DNA of 64,000 nt from Oegoconia quadripuncta (lineage: Eukaryota > Arthropoda > Insecta > Lepidoptera > Autostichidae), in NCBI GenBank assembly GCA_949316235.1, contig OX438751.1, positions 7,030,413 to 7,094,412 on the forward strand, written 5' to 3'. The notes under the pieces were generated by a model, which was given only the letters and a program-made list of their open reading frames with translations, did no database searches and was not told the origin of the DNA. The first letter of the stretch is position 1. Each line of letters opens with the position of its first letter. The position numbers and the translations under genes were made by a program. This document shows, piece after piece, positions 22,228-33,177 of the stretch.

Positions 22228-22690
22228 TAGCTTTCGGCTCGCGGATTCGCCTGCGTGGAATAACATTATCGCAAATATATTTAATTTGTTTATCTCGCGG
22301 GAACTACTCACTTTATAAGGATAAAAAGTATCGTACGTTTTAATTCAGGATATATTATATCTATGTATCAAACACCCAAATCCGTTCATTCGTTTCGCCG
22401 TGATTTGAGCAACAAGCAAACATCCAAACTTTCGCATTTATTAGTTAGTTTACATGACGTGACAGCCCAGACAGATCCTGGTGTGCAACAACAAAGTGTC
22501 CGGAGTGCATCATCAGATTTTAACCAAATTTATATGGAACTTTTCTGGCGATAAACCCTATATACCAAATAATAAACATCAACATCGGTTAACAATTGAC
22601 AAAGATATAACGTATCAAACATACAAAAAAATAAGAAGGTCGAATTGAGAATCTCCTCCTTTTTTTTGAAGTCGCTACGAAATAATTTTC
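22228..22690 (+). repeat. LINE 3' end, family F, plus adjoining fragment
   Basis: 'ttcggctcgcggattcgcct', 'gcgtggaataacattatcgc', then 'aaatccgttcattcgtttcg' and 'tttcgcatttattagttagt': the very common insect 'cgcgg.ttcg.ccgcgtgga ... ttcgcatttataatattag' 3' end. Near 22640-22680 there is also a reverse piece of the 'aaaaaaggaggagattctca' repeat. Confidence 0.6.
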
Positions 22691-23274
22691 ATTGCAATGA
22701 ATTAATTTCGTCATCAAGCACTAACATAGTGGTTCGTATTTTGGCGCATTATGCATAATAAATAACCAACCAAAAGAATAGTTGATAATTACGTAAAATA
22801 AACAACCGTAAAATACTTAGATTGGTTATGTAGTCACCTCTTTATTAATATAATTAATATATCACCATATCATTAATATCTACACAGTAACATTTTCATA
22901 AAAATCTATTCTACTTATGTCTAAAAATTTTACAACAATTCTGACTCCAACATTTCTCCTAAGCGCTAACTTAGAGGCCAATTGCATCTTCAGTGTGAAA
23001 TATCAAATTAGTCATCATCACATCAGTATCGTCATGATGATGACGTCCGTTGATTAGTCATTTCAGTTTCAGATCATGATTCATACATTTTTAGTAAAAA
23101 CCAATTTTACCTTTATAAAATGAGTCAAAGTTACCACCAAGTGTAAATTACCTTTAAGTATCGTAGAATATAACGTACCTACAGAACATATCCTGGATAT
23201 GAAAATTTATATCATCGTACTAGAGCTAATGGAGCTTTGTACATGACCTATCGTTATTACTCTGTCATATGTAA

Positions 23275-23460
23275 CACTATAGCTTTCCTCCCGCGGCTTC
23301 GCCTGCGTGGAATAACTTTATCGCGGAAATATGTTTATCCGCGGGAATTACTCACTTTATCGGGATAAAAAATTTTATCCAAATCTGTTCATGATTTGCA
23401 ACAAACAAACAAATAATCATCCAAACGTTCGCATTTACAATATTAGTTCGATTTTGGTGC
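23275..23460 (+). repeat. LINE 3' end, family F, second copy
   Basis: 'cccgcggcttcgcctgcgtg', 'gaataactttatcgcggaaa' and the end 'gttcgcatttacaatattag'. Parallel to 22228-22450; a shorter third piece lies at about 52485-52590. Confidence 0.65.
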
Positions 23461-23499
23461 AATAAAGAATGCTCATTACTTGTAACAAGGTGTAATAAA

Positions 23500-23750
23500 G
23501 CTACGACCTTTATCCCAAATGGGGTGGTAATAGATAACCAAAACGCGTTTAGGTGTTCCAAACATTTAAAAAATTAATACTTGAAACACACAGAAATGCA
23601 CACACACAAAGGGGTGAGCCTATCGCAGTTGAAACGTGCAAGTCTATATATATTATTTGGTGAGTCTCCTTTTATGACAACCACGGGGAGAGACGTGTTG
23701 ATTCTATTCTTTTTACGTGCCGAAACCATACGTCACACATAAATAATACA
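23500..23750 (+). repeat. Interspersed repeat, family E
   Basis: 'gctacgacctttatcccaaa', 'tggggtggtaatagataacc', 'acacagaaatgcacacacac', then 'acaaccacggggagagacgt' and 'ttctattctttttacgtgcc'. A compact copy lacking the middle insertion of 16795-17410. Confidence 0.65.
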
Positions 23751-23999
23751 ATACTAATAATAAAGGACTTTCGACACAAAGCTGAAAGTCGATATATTTC
23801 AACCGATCACCACAAAATTGGTCCAAGACACCACCAACAAAAACATTCAAAGAAAAAAGTTGAAACACATGACTCAGCTGACTCCCAGCCTAATACAAAA
23901 ATTAAATAAAATTAATTACACAAGCACAAACCGACACCGACAATTACCCAATAATCGTAATAATCTCACCTAAATTAATAGTTACCCACTCACTTTAAA

Positions 24000-24420
24000 A
24001 TATTTCTCACGAGAGCGGATTGACATGATTATTAATAACGAACTCGAGTAGGAGGAGCGATTGACACGTCTCACCAACTTAATTTTGCGGTCATAATCGA
24101 GCCGTGTCCGACTTATTGGTCACGGAGAGATGTTTCAATGACCGCAATGTTGAGTTTGTGCGAGACTGATGGTTATCAGAGAACGTTTCTTGAGATATCT
24201 TCTTCGTCTCAAGCATTGACGTTTGAGACAAAGTGATTTTGACGCGTCATATCGTTGTTATTTGCGTATCATTGCCGGTAGACAGACTTTGGGATTCCAT
24301 TGACTGTGGAAGCGAGATTTATTTGACACTGTACTTATGTATAGTAGGTAAGTTCTTCATTCTATTACTTTAAAATATAAAATACAAGCTCTAATGCTCC
24401 ATTATGAGACCCTTATTATT
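24000..24420. other. Non-repetitive, sequence-complex island
   Basis: No gene or repeat found. Compared with its surroundings the stretch 24000-24320 is less AT-biased, is not shared with any other part of the window, and contains homeodomain-type cores (ATTATTAATAA, TTAATT). It could be a conserved regulatory element, but nothing in a single sequence proves this. Confidence 0.3.
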
Positions 24421-24473
24421 GTACAGGTTCACAAAATGAGTATATCATAAGCTCAAAATTGGAAACCCGCTAT

Positions 24474-24680
24474 GCTAAAAAGTCGCGAGTTCGAATTCCG
24501 TTAGGGGCATATGTTTGTATAATGAATACCCCAGTTATGTATGATTTCATTTCTAATATGTATATACGAGTATTTACGTAGTAGTATATTTATACCAACC
24601 ATCAAGTATCCATAAAACTAGCCAAGTTGCTTAGTGTTCAACTGTGTGTAGGTCCAAGGATATTTCTATTTATTTATTTA
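24474..24680 (+). repeat. SINE family C, 5'-truncated
   Basis: Starts at the B-box part ('gtcgcgagttcgaattccg'), then 'aggggcatatgtttgtataa' and 'accaaccatcaagtatccat', and ends in (ATTT)n. The 5' head is missing. Confidence 0.7.
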
Positions 24681-24849
24681 TATAGTTTTACAAATATAGT
24701 GTTGCTAAAATCCTTCAACCTTCCTCCTCCATCATGCGTCCCTGCTACGATCAGACTACTCATTAAGACAGATCAAACGCGCTCAAACTTGGTGAGTATT
24801 TTATTAGACAGTTCTGGTCACTTTCCTGCTCAATCATTAGACCATCTCA

Positions 24850-25070
24850 ATATTTTTTTTATGCACAACGGGTTGGTACTTGACGCTTTATAAGCCTGTT
24901 TTAGTTGTAGTGTGTTTTGTCTCCGTCGTTCATAACAAAATGTTGTAATGAAAGAAAGTGACAAAATATACTTGAACTAAAACAGGCTTATAAAGCGTTT
25001 GTAAGTTTTTATGTTAATATACAGCCAATTTCTTTTTAAACCGTTGTGCATAAAAAAAAATTCTGACGAC
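24850..25070 (-). repeat. SINE family A 3' end split by a MITE
   Basis: 'tatgcacaacgggttggtac' and 'ttgac' are the 3' end of family A in reverse. The element at 24883-24998 interrupts it, and a second piece 'aaccgttgtgcataaaaaa' follows in the other orientation at about 25040-25060. Confidence 0.5.
24883..24998. mobile_element. 116-bp foldback MITE
   Basis: Arms ACGCTTTATAAGCCTGTTTT + AGTT (24883-24906) and its exact reverse complement (24975-24998). Pairing continues imperfectly inward (gttttgtc with gtgacaaaat). The centre is about 50 bases and has no coding capacity. No clear target duplication is seen and the superfamily is not assigned. Confidence 0.75.
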
Positions 25071-25104
25071 TCGAAAGTTATTCGCCATTTTAAAGATCTT
25101 CGTC

Positions 25105-25310
25105 AAATATGTTTTTATGCACAACATGACACATGATTTTAAGTAAAGATGAAAACGAAGGTGGTGAGTATCCGGAACCCCTAACTTATTTCAAGGACTG
25201 GCTATCTTATCTTATACAGCTGGAATACACCAATGTTAATAACATCGCTGCTTGGCGGCAGACTTAGACAAGATGGCGATGATGGTAACTGGTTAGGCGG
25301 ACAGTTAATA
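25105..25310 (-). repeat. SINE family A, diverged 3' part
   Basis: 'tttttatgcacaacatgaca', 'gtaaagatgaaaacgaaggt', 'ggactggctatcttatctta', 'aacatcgctgcttggcggca' and 'gacttagacaagatggcgat' correspond to family A in reverse with many substitutions. Confidence 0.65.
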
Positions 25311-25444
25311 AGTTCAACATTAAAAATACTTTTACAAATAACTTTTTAATCCTCCATTATAATTATCATATATTAGCAAAATTTCACATCCGTGCTAATA
25401 ACTGTTGAGGAGATCCCCTTGGGGATAGAATGCTACAGCATCAG

Positions 25445-25676
25445 GGGTTCTATTAAATAATTTCATCGATATCGTCATCGGCTACGTTCTGACATGTGAT
25501 AGGTTGGCCCATCGCTCGTTCGGCAATTTAACGGTCTCTCATTGGCTAACGTTATCGATGACGAATCCGATGAAGTTACATAATGAAAATCGTGAAAATC
25601 ACGCTGTTAGTCAAAATTAACCATGTATGAAAACTTTCGATAACCGTTAAGGTGTTCCTCTCAGGAGACGATCCTG
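25445..25676. mobile_element. Inverted-repeat element flanked by GCTACAGCATCAG
   Basis: A 13-base direct repeat GCTACAGCATCAG occurs on both sides (25432-25444 and 25677-25689). Inside, 'ttcatcgatatcgtcatcgg' (about 25462-25481) and 'gatgacgaatccgatgaag' (about 25557-25575) form an imperfect inverted repeat. It may be a MITE or a fragment of a larger repeat; the long flanking repeat would suit retrotransposition better than most DNA transposons. Confidence 0.4.
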
Positions 25677-25819
25677 GCTACAGCATCAGTTCATGTCTAT
25701 CATCTATATGCATTATCATCAGAACTGAACGAGTATACAAAGTTTCAGCTTAGGTAAACAGAAAATTGATCGAATTTGCCTCAAAATAAGCTTGTAAAAA
25801 TGCCATACCATACCAACCA

Positions 25820-25910
25820 AACGGAGGTCGTGTACTCCGCTGGGAATCGAACCTCTGTTTTGTATACCCTATGTTGCTATGTTGACATTGAGCCACGGAG
25901 GCGGTTATAT
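25820..25910 (-). repeat. SINE family A head
   Basis: On the - strand: 'aaccgcctccgtggctcaat' and 'gtcaacatagcaacat', then a B-box-like GGTTCGATTCC and 'cagcggagtaca'. Only the tRNA-like head and the first bases of the body are present. Confidence 0.65.
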
Positions 25911-26409
25911 TAGACAGTTTAAACGAAAGAATATTAGATGATGTATGACTTATTATGATAGTTAATGCATTCCCTACTATACTAGAGCACCTCTTTATTT
26001 CGAGGTGTTGGCGCGATAGGGCTCGACCCCGCCCCGCCACGCCCACCGCCCCCGCAGTCCCAGCCCCGCGCAGCTAAACGCATTTTCCTCTTTTTCAAAT
26101 TCAAATTCCGAATTCCAATGTTCAAAATTTGAAATTTCTCGCTACGAAACAATTCCACTCCCGACCGATCTCCCTGCGCAACAATGCTCCTCTCAAACTT
26201 TCCTTTTTAATTTCATTCAAAGGAGACGAACAACCAGAGAAATCCAGACGGATCTTTAGTTTACACAATTTCTATGTAAAGTTATAAAATATCTACGAGT
26301 AGCTACTCCGAACTTCAAGCATTTATTTCAACGTAAAGTACTTGATATCATTTATTGAATGTCATAATAATATTGGAGCTGGTCTTTGCTAATGTTATTT
26401 GAAGAACTA

Positions 26410-26640
26410 ACCTGCTCTTCCCGTGAGTATCGTAAAAGGCGACTAAGGGACTTTCCATAAAAAACATCTACATTTACGGTTTAACGGCGTAGGGCTCACT
26501 CCATGTCACGTGTGCATTTCTCTTTTCGAAAGGTGAACCGTTGATGTTGTCGCAGTAAAATTTTAATATTTGGAACACCCAAAGGCAAATGCTTGGAATA
26601 TCTCTGACCACCCCATTTGGGTTAAATGTCGTGATATTAT
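26410..26640 (-). repeat. Interspersed repeat, family E, reverse copy
   Basis: 'tcttcccgtgagtatcgtaa' and 'aaggcgactaaggg', then 'cgaaaggtgaaccgttgatg' and 'gaccaccccatttgggttaa', the reverse complement of the family E order seen at 23500-23750. Confidence 0.65.
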
Positions 26641-26912
26641 ATACGGGGTGAAATTTTATTTCATATAATTTAGGTGACTTCACTTCTGATTACGAAAAAC
26701 TTTTTACTATGAACCATAGCCGAATTCATTCATTGTTGGACTTGCATACTAAAGGTGGTTTCAGAATGATATACTTTATTATGGGTAATCGATAATATTT
26801 TGAATGAATTCGATTATGCTTCCTCGGGGAAAGTTGTTCGTAATCAAGAGTGGCTTCACCAGTTAATGGAAATTACACGTATTCAAATTCACCATGTATA
26901 ATATTTATTATA

Positions 26913-26936
26913 CATATATATATATATATATATAAT
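26913..26936. repeat. (AT)n microsatellite
   Basis: Uninterrupted alternating AT run of about 20 bases within a wider AT-rich palindromic stretch. Confidence 0.9.
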
Positions 26937-27250
26937 ACATGAAAATTACACGTTCTGTAAGTATAACAAATTGGTGTAATAGTGAGTGCATACAAATTGA
27001 AGCTGGATCCACGTTGCCTAGTACAATAAATGTCGAATCACTGACCACAATGGGAGGTAATTAAACCACAATCCAAATATTCTCATGTCTAGGCCGATAG
27101 CTCGCTGGTGGTCGCAATCGCAATAATAATATTACTAAGGACTAAACAAATAATTATATAAATACATTATACCTACTTATAAGATGTCTCCCAGAGTACT
27201 TTTGTATACAAAGGAGCTAGCAGCTCACATGGTGTAGGTCGACAATGTGT

Positions 27251-27390
27251 CGATTCGGATGTACACCAACTAAACTAAACTAAATCCATTTTTGGAGTGG
27301 TGCCGTCGCATCGTACTGTTTCAGGGAGAAAGAGACAGTATTACTTTAAAACTGGTTTTAGTTTAGTTTACTTGGTGTACATCCGAATCG
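27251..27390. mobile_element. 140-bp foldback MITE
   Basis: Terminal arms of about 34 bases starting CGATTCGGATGTACACCAA(C/G)T and running into ACTAAACTAAA, with one mismatch between arms. The core contains 'tattactttaaaactggttt'. A diverged relative of the right half is at 63885-63980. No clear target duplication; class unknown. Confidence 0.78.
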
Positions 27391-28129
27391 ATATCACTAT
27401 CAATTCGCTTAGCACACGCTAAAACTACATTTACGCTAATCTATTTGGTTTTTTGACTACGGGCGCACAAAAAGGACTACATAATATTTTAGTCCTGTCA
27501 CTTTAGTACTTACAAAATAGCATCCACAAAGTTTTTGTAGCATATGTAGAGATGATAACTAAAAATTATAAAAATCCTATAAGGTTATGATTTCTGAACG
27601 AAGTATGACAGTGTTAAATGTCAATTCATCCTTTTTGTGTGCGGCTTTGATCCCTTTCCCTTCCAACATTGTTGGGGAATAAAAAAAGAAATGTAGTAAT
27701 CAATGTGTACTGTTTAACGTGTATTAGTTAATTATGTTATTGTTTAGCATGCATTTTCACACCATTCGCGTCGATATACCTATCAAGAGATAATTAATCA
27801 GTGAATTATACGTACTCAAAGCAAGCGGTTGTTTTATGATATCTGAGGGCGGGGTGTGAGTTTTGTTTCGACTTAACTTTACTACCACGTTCACGTTTAC
27901 GTGACGATTTGTATGAAGAAATGTGCAGCGCCTCTAGCGGATAGTTTGAAAAACGATTTTTTTCATAGATACTTTTTGCGTAAACGCGAACGCGATGGTA
28001 AAGTTAAAAACGAGACAAAACTCGCACTTCGCACACAGAGCACACGCCGCGCCCTATCACCCTAGCACTTTGGCATCCCTTATTATAAGTATAGTTTACC
28101 CCTTTTTATTTTAATTTTAACGCAGGGAA

Positions 28130-28215
28130 ACGCATTACGCGTACCGCTTACCTGGGGGACGGAGAGACGGTAATGTGGGACTCCCCACTAAAACCCCGCG
28201 GCGATATTCTTCCGG
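28130..28215 (-). repeat. R1-like retrotransposon 3' end fragment
   Basis: The - strand reads 'acaccggaagaatatcgccg' and 'cggggttttagtggggagtc', then 'ccacattaccgtctctccg', parallel to the tail in 17891-18256 but diverged. Confidence 0.5.
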
Positions 28216-28739
28216 TGTTTAGTTTACCCCTACAAAAGGATTAATAGCTTTTTAGTTTTAAACGTGTGTCAATCATTGATTACTAAGACTGTAACCTGCC
28301 AGTGATAAGGTCGTTACTTTTACAGAGTTCACAGATGTATTGTCACCTTAAGGACTAAGAAAGAATGTATATAATTTAACTAGCTCTCTTGTCAAATCCA
28401 GTAATTGAGGATTTTGATTCATTATTTACAATGTATAGGTTCTTTTCTTAATCAGTGTGGAATGTCAGAAATTATTTAGCTGTCAGGATGCATTGATTAG
28501 TAGTAGGAACTGCATTCATGCATTTATTAAAACTCGTAAAGATATTGGAAGAAAATAATTTTCTATCTCCAATAGTTTTAGGTTGTTACGTCTATGTAAA
28601 GAGAAATAGTTGAGCTTTGAATTAGAATCGTTGTTAGATCTTACATATTCGTCAGACCGATAATTTAAAGCTTTTACTTTCCTTTAATTTACAAGAAGAC
28701 TATAGCGATTCGATATCAAAGTTCAACTCATCGCGTGCT

Positions 28740-28815
28740 TCATCTTCGACCACGTTGTCACTTTCCATGAGGTGAGATTGTGGTCAAACGCGAATCCAGT
28801 CAATAATAAAAAAAA
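28740..28815 (+). repeat. Reverse-transcriptase element 3' tail
   Basis: 'catcttcgaccacgttgtca', 'ctttccatgaggtgagattg' and 'tggtcaaacgcgaatccagt' followed by A-rich sequence, the same 3' tail as at the end of 9790-10100. Confidence 0.7.
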
Positions 28816-28879
28816 ACGATAACAAATATAAACATTTAATTTCTACCTAATTCTGACTCTGTAATCTACATCATCATAG

Positions 28880-29075
28880 TTTTAGGAATGACGGCGCACC
28901 CGCGGTGGCGTTCCCACAACGACCTCCATCGCTCACCGAGCGAACTGACGAAATTAGATCGATTAACATGATAAATCTATCGATTGTAGCATCGATGAGT
29001 CCGTGCGATCGATACCACTGACAAATTACGCTCTGTCCCGTCTGCGGACGGCTTGATCTAGATTTGTTGCTGACA
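28880..29075. other. Non-repetitive island with repeated ATCGAT motifs
   Basis: About 200 bases without recognisable repeats, containing several ATCGAT or TATCGA cores ('agatcgattaac', 'tctatcgattgtagcatcga', 'gcgatcgatacc'). Clustered TATCGATA-like sites are typical of insect boundary/DREF-type elements. Function is inference only. Confidence 0.3.
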
Positions 29076-29192
29076 TTTTGTTTAGTATAAGTATATTTAG
29101 ATAATTAAAGTGTGGTTGATTGAACGACAGTTTGTTGTGTTGAACAAAATTTATCGTCTGTCAAATAACTGAAATAGAGTCGCTATAGTCGC

Positions 29193-29441
29193 GACGACCG
29201 TGGTTAGTGACCCTGTCAGCGAAACTAACCTTTGCGGGTTCGAATCCCGTGAGGATTAATTTTCGTGTGATGAATACGAACGTGGATCATGGAACATGGT
29301 CATGGATGTTTATATAAATATTTACGTAAGTTCATCCGTTATCAGTATCCATAGTCCTACAAGCTTTGCTTAGTTTGGGACTAGATTTTTGGTGCAATAA
29401 AGAATATAGTAAGTATCTGAAATATTTATTTATCTATTTAT
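29193..29441 (+). repeat. tRNA-headed SINE, family B
   Basis: Head 'gacgaccgtggttagtgacc', 'ctgtcagcgaaactaacc', B box GGTTCGAATCC, then the family B body and an end near 'gtatctgaaatatttattta'. The A-box part has a short deletion. Confidence 0.8.
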
Positions 29442-29506
29442 AGTATGTACAGACAAACTTCAACGTCGCTGAGAATTTAAGGTTGGTAACACGATAAAGA
29501 GATCAT

Positions 29507-29797
29507 TAACCACCTCCGTGGTTCAATATTAACAACATGTAGTTCCCGAATTAGAGGTCATGGATTCGATCCCCAGCGGGGTACAAGTTTAGTACTCTGT
29601 TTAGTTGGTAGGACATTTGAATTGTCGACCTGGCTAGCTACCACCATCTTATCTAAGTCTGCCTCCAAATAGCAATGTCAATAGCATTGTTGTGTTCTGG
29701 TTACCAGAGATAAGATAGCCAGGCCCCATATCAAAGATGTGGTCTCATCTTCACTTAACATCAAGTGTAATTGAGGTCAAGTTGTGCATGAAAAAAC
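29507..29797 (+). repeat. SINE family A
   Basis: 'accacctccgtggttcaata', B-box-like GGATTCGATCC, and the body through 'ccaccatcttatctaagtct'; the 3' block is shortened before the poly(A). The B box is preceded by 'atggattcg', a substitution from the consensus. Confidence 0.82.
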
Positions 29798-29919
29798 GGT
29801 TGACTATAGCAACTTAACATTGCTGTATGGTGGCAGAGTTAGGATGGGTGTAGCTAGCAAGACGGACATTTAAAAATGACCTACTAAACAAACATTATGA
29901 GCCTTATACGTCAATACAC

Positions 29920-30200
29920 TGTTGGGTCACAGCCTCCTCTCAGTGGGAGAGGGTATGGGCCTTAATCCACCACGCAGGCCCAGCGCAGATTGATGGATTT
30001 GTCTAAGACTAGTGGCCGCCTGACAGTCAAGTGTTTATAAGTCACCCCTGTAGGCTAACTTAGCTTAACGACTGCCTTCCATTGAAAACAACCGGGACCG
30101 ACTATAACGTGCCGTCCGAAGCACAGAAATACTCGTAATAAAATGCTACTAGTGGTCACCCATCCAAGGACTGACTGCGCGAATGGCGCGAATGGCGAGT
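29920..30200 (+). repeat. Interspersed repeat ('cctcctctcagtgggagagg')
   Basis: 'cacagcctcctctcagtggg', 'agagggtatgggccttaatc' and 'caccacgcaggcccagcgca' form a block I know as common in Lepidoptera, distantly parallel to the family D tail. The rest ('gtggtcacccatccaaggac') fits the same repeat. No coding capacity. Confidence 0.5.
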
Positions 30201-30494
30201 GCGACGAGTAATGCAAGTGTATTATACAGTTGTAAAAGTACGTAGGTAATCGTAACTATTCCTGCATAACTCTGGTTTCAAGCAAATCCTAATACACATA
30301 ACAAAGTTTTCTTGTTATGTACCTAATAAAAACTTAGCAAGGTAATGCAACGTTGACAATTTTCTTTCGATTTAGGCAATTCAAAGCGTTCCAATCAAAT
30401 GAATAGCGAATGCGACGCTCTATGAGTGCTTCAAGTCGTATATTACGACACGATAAAAGAAGCTTGGTCCTATTCTGCTCTGTTGGCAATCACA

Positions 30495-30812
30495 CGGCGT
30501 CATCTCAGCCCATAAGCATCACACTGCAGGGATAATAGGCCTTCCCTCGTATAATGAGGGAGTATGGGCCATAGTCCACTATACGCTGCGGGTTGAGAAC
30601 TTCACGTGCCTTAGAATTTTTATTTCTCAGGCATGCAGGTTTCCTCACGATGTTTTCCTTCACCATTTAAGAGCAGTCGGATAAATGTACATAAGTAATG
30701 AAATTAAATTTAAAAACTCATTGGTACATGGCCTGCCTGGGAATCGATCCGAACCTTCTAAATTGGGCGACCTCGTCTTAACCGCTGAGCCACCGACGCT
30801 GCCAACCATACG
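30495..30812 (-). repeat. tRNA-headed SINE, family D
   Basis: On the - strand the head at the right has A-box-like 'cggtggctcagcggttaag' and a degraded B box ('ggatcgattcc'), then 'ttaaatttaatttcattact', 'ggaaaacatcgtgaggaaac', 'ggcccatactccctcattat' and 'ctgcagtgtgatgcttatgg' as 3' end. Confidence 0.75.
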
Positions 30813-30819
30813 GCAATCG

Positions 30820-31298
30820 ACATTAATTTGCAAGTTACGATTGCAAGACTTCCTTGCACGTCAAATAAAATCACTAATACTTACCAACCTTCAGTTATTC
30901 ATTATCATAGTTTCTCCTCAAACAGAGAGGTCACACTGATCACCAGCCACTGTAGGTACTTAATTAAATACCTACCAGCACCAGAGCGCAAGCGCGCGCG
31001 GTATGTTGCCGTCCCCCATAAATCACAGGCTGGCATCCGCGAGAGCCGCTGACGTCCGGAATACCACCGACTAATTGACGCGACTTATTGGTTCTGTGAT
31101 CGACTAGACTATGCTGATGGATGAATATTTTCATCGCTAAATTGTTTTTTCTTTTTTTTGACAAACGTGCGAAAGTTTATCCTTCACGGGACCAGGAGAG
31201 GCTGTTGCTCCTTTATTTGTTTAGAAAAATTGTTTAAATGAAGGAAGAAAATAGTGTAACAGTGCAACACGTTCACTGTCCCCATACAAAATGATCTG
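30820..31298. other. Intergenic DNA
   Basis: No gene or clear repeat recognised; short frames only. Confidence 0.4.
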
Positions 31299-31300
31299 AA

Positions 31301-31583
31301 AACGTAAATTTACGTGACACCAGATTACAGACACGGATGTGTCGGTGTGAATATTGCTTAGTATTCCCTTAGTCCGTGCGACCACAATGTATTCACGGTT
31401 TCGAATGACCACATAATTAGGTCACGAAGTTAGGTATTACAAGTCCATGCCTCCACACTAGTATCACGTTAGGAACAGTGAGAAAAGCAATATTCACACC
31501 GACACGTCCGTGTCTGTAATCTGGGGTCACGTAAATTTACGTAAATTTACGTGACCCCAGATTACAGACACGGACGTGTCGGT
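31301..31583. mobile_element. Nested inverted-repeat element with an 86-bp perfect palindrome
   Basis: 31498-31583 is a perfect palindrome with its centre between 31540 and 31541 and no spacer (arms start ACCGACACGTCCGTGTCTG). A third copy of the arm lies at 31301-31359 in inverted order to 31485-31543 (59 bases with about three mismatches), separated by 125 bases. No coding capacity. Looks like a MITE with a rearranged or duplicated arm. Confidence 0.85.
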
Positions 31584-31587
31584 TTGA

Positions 31588-31700
31588 GGTAAGATAGCCA
31601 GTCCCCCAAATAATTTGGGGGTTCTCTTGTGAGCGCGCTTCCACCTTCGGTCCGTCTTAACTTAACATCAGATGTGAAGCGCAATCCCGTTTTAAAAAAA
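31588..31700 (+). repeat. SINE family A, 3' fragment
   Basis: 'aggtaagatagccagtcccc', 'ttccaccttcggtccgtctt' and 'aacttaacatcagatgtgaa' followed by A-rich sequence; abuts the palindrome directly. Confidence 0.65.
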
Positions 31701-31709
31701 ATTTACCGT

Positions 31710-32985
31710 CGTCATGATAAAGTAAGATATATTTTATCTTTTACTTTAAGAAGTTATACCACAGATGGATATTATTTTCATAATGTGTATGTATCTATAG
31801 CCAATACGAAGTAAGGTTTATAGCCATGTTTCAATTATCGTCCGGCTCCAAGAGAGTGTTTAGAATGCTAATGGAAGGAAATCAATGGGCGACATTCTAA
31901 AATAGATGTCGCTTGAATGTATTCCGAAGATGCGTACGTAGGTAAAAATATTGGTGCCAGCAATTCGAAATCAATGTGAAGCCGAAGGGGAATCGCGCTC
32001 ACCTCAACCCCTACGTTTAGTGAGGAGACGGACAGCTAGAACATATAATATTTCAAACTCCGAGCATTTATTTCAACGTAACATGACGTCATTTATTGTG
32101 TGCCAATTTAAATCTATTGGAAATAATAATAGAACTAGGACGCAACTTGTACGGATACTTTGGCACTGTCCCATATACAAGGTAACTACCCTAAGCTGAA
32201 ACCTCTGATGATGGAGACTTTTAGACCTTAGTTGTCTGACAAAACAAAAATTGAAAAACATTTATCTATTAGACTGGTCAACGCCTTCGGAGATCTAAGA
32301 GCTATGTATACTCTTCCTACTGCCACTGCAACTTACGAATCTATATCGGCGACTTTCGTGCTTCTACGGACTTCCTGAGCATCGTCCTCTCCATAGCTCC
32401 TTGCGTGACCTAAAGTCTACCAAAGAACCAATTGCTACATTACGCAAACCATCGCGTCTATACAGTCAGGACCTTTTAATCTACATCTTTGGATGCGTGT
32501 AGGACTCCGAGGGCAGTTTATCAAGATGGCTAAATGCTCGCAATTAGCCGTTGTGAAATGTCGCATACACATGCTAACGAGATCCCGCCTCGAGCGTGCG
32601 TGCGCGCGGCCCCACACCGCAGCTAACGGCCTTACCCTAGACCCGTTGAGATTAGGGCTAGTGCGCAAGATCTGACACAAGCAATGTTCATAAATATTAA
32701 GTCTGTATTAGACACCTCTGGGACTGACATGGTAAAGCATCTGGGATATAGGGATTCGATTCTGTAAGCTTGTTTTGACGGCTCCCAGATGAGATTTCAT
32801 GTGGCTGTGGACTTTACGCTATGACCGCGATTCAGACGCGACACGAGCATACAAGCTTAGAATTGACACCCACTGCCTAAATATCTTAATACCCCCTTAT
32901 TTAGGACCACTGCTTAATAGATTAATTGCGACAACGGTCACCTTACCTGCACTGATAATAAGAAATTAATTGCTCCAAGAATTTC
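31710..32985. other. Intergenic DNA, partly GC-rich
   Basis: No gene supported. The stretch 32490-32670 is more GC-rich and has open frames on both strands (60-81 codons) without recognisable content. It is not repeated in the window. Confidence 0.4.
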
Positions 32986-32989
32986 TTTT

Positions 32990-33170
32990 TCAAAGCATGT
33001 TCTATAATACGCACCGGAAGACGCAGCGTGGGCAGGCACCGCAAGAGAGACTCTTTGATAAAGATTGCGGGAAGCCGCTGGATGCGCGTAGGACCGATCG
33101 TTGTGAACATCTTTGGTGGAGGCCTTTGTCCAGCAGTGGACGTCTTTCGGCTGATATGATGATGTTCTAA
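32990..33170 (+). pseudogene. Reverse transcriptase extreme C-terminus (AGSRWMR motif)
   Basis: One + frame reads SVGRHRKRDSLIKIAGSRWM, matching the end of the lepidopteran endonuclease/reverse transcriptase whose usual order is GRP..RW.DDL...AGSRWMR...DR..W...GEAFVQQW. A second frame carries the nucleotides for the QQW-type end ('tttgtccagcagtggacgtc'), followed by a (GAT)n end. Frameshifted, about 60 codons long, no catalytic core. Confidence 0.75.
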
Positions 33171-33177
33171 AAGGATC

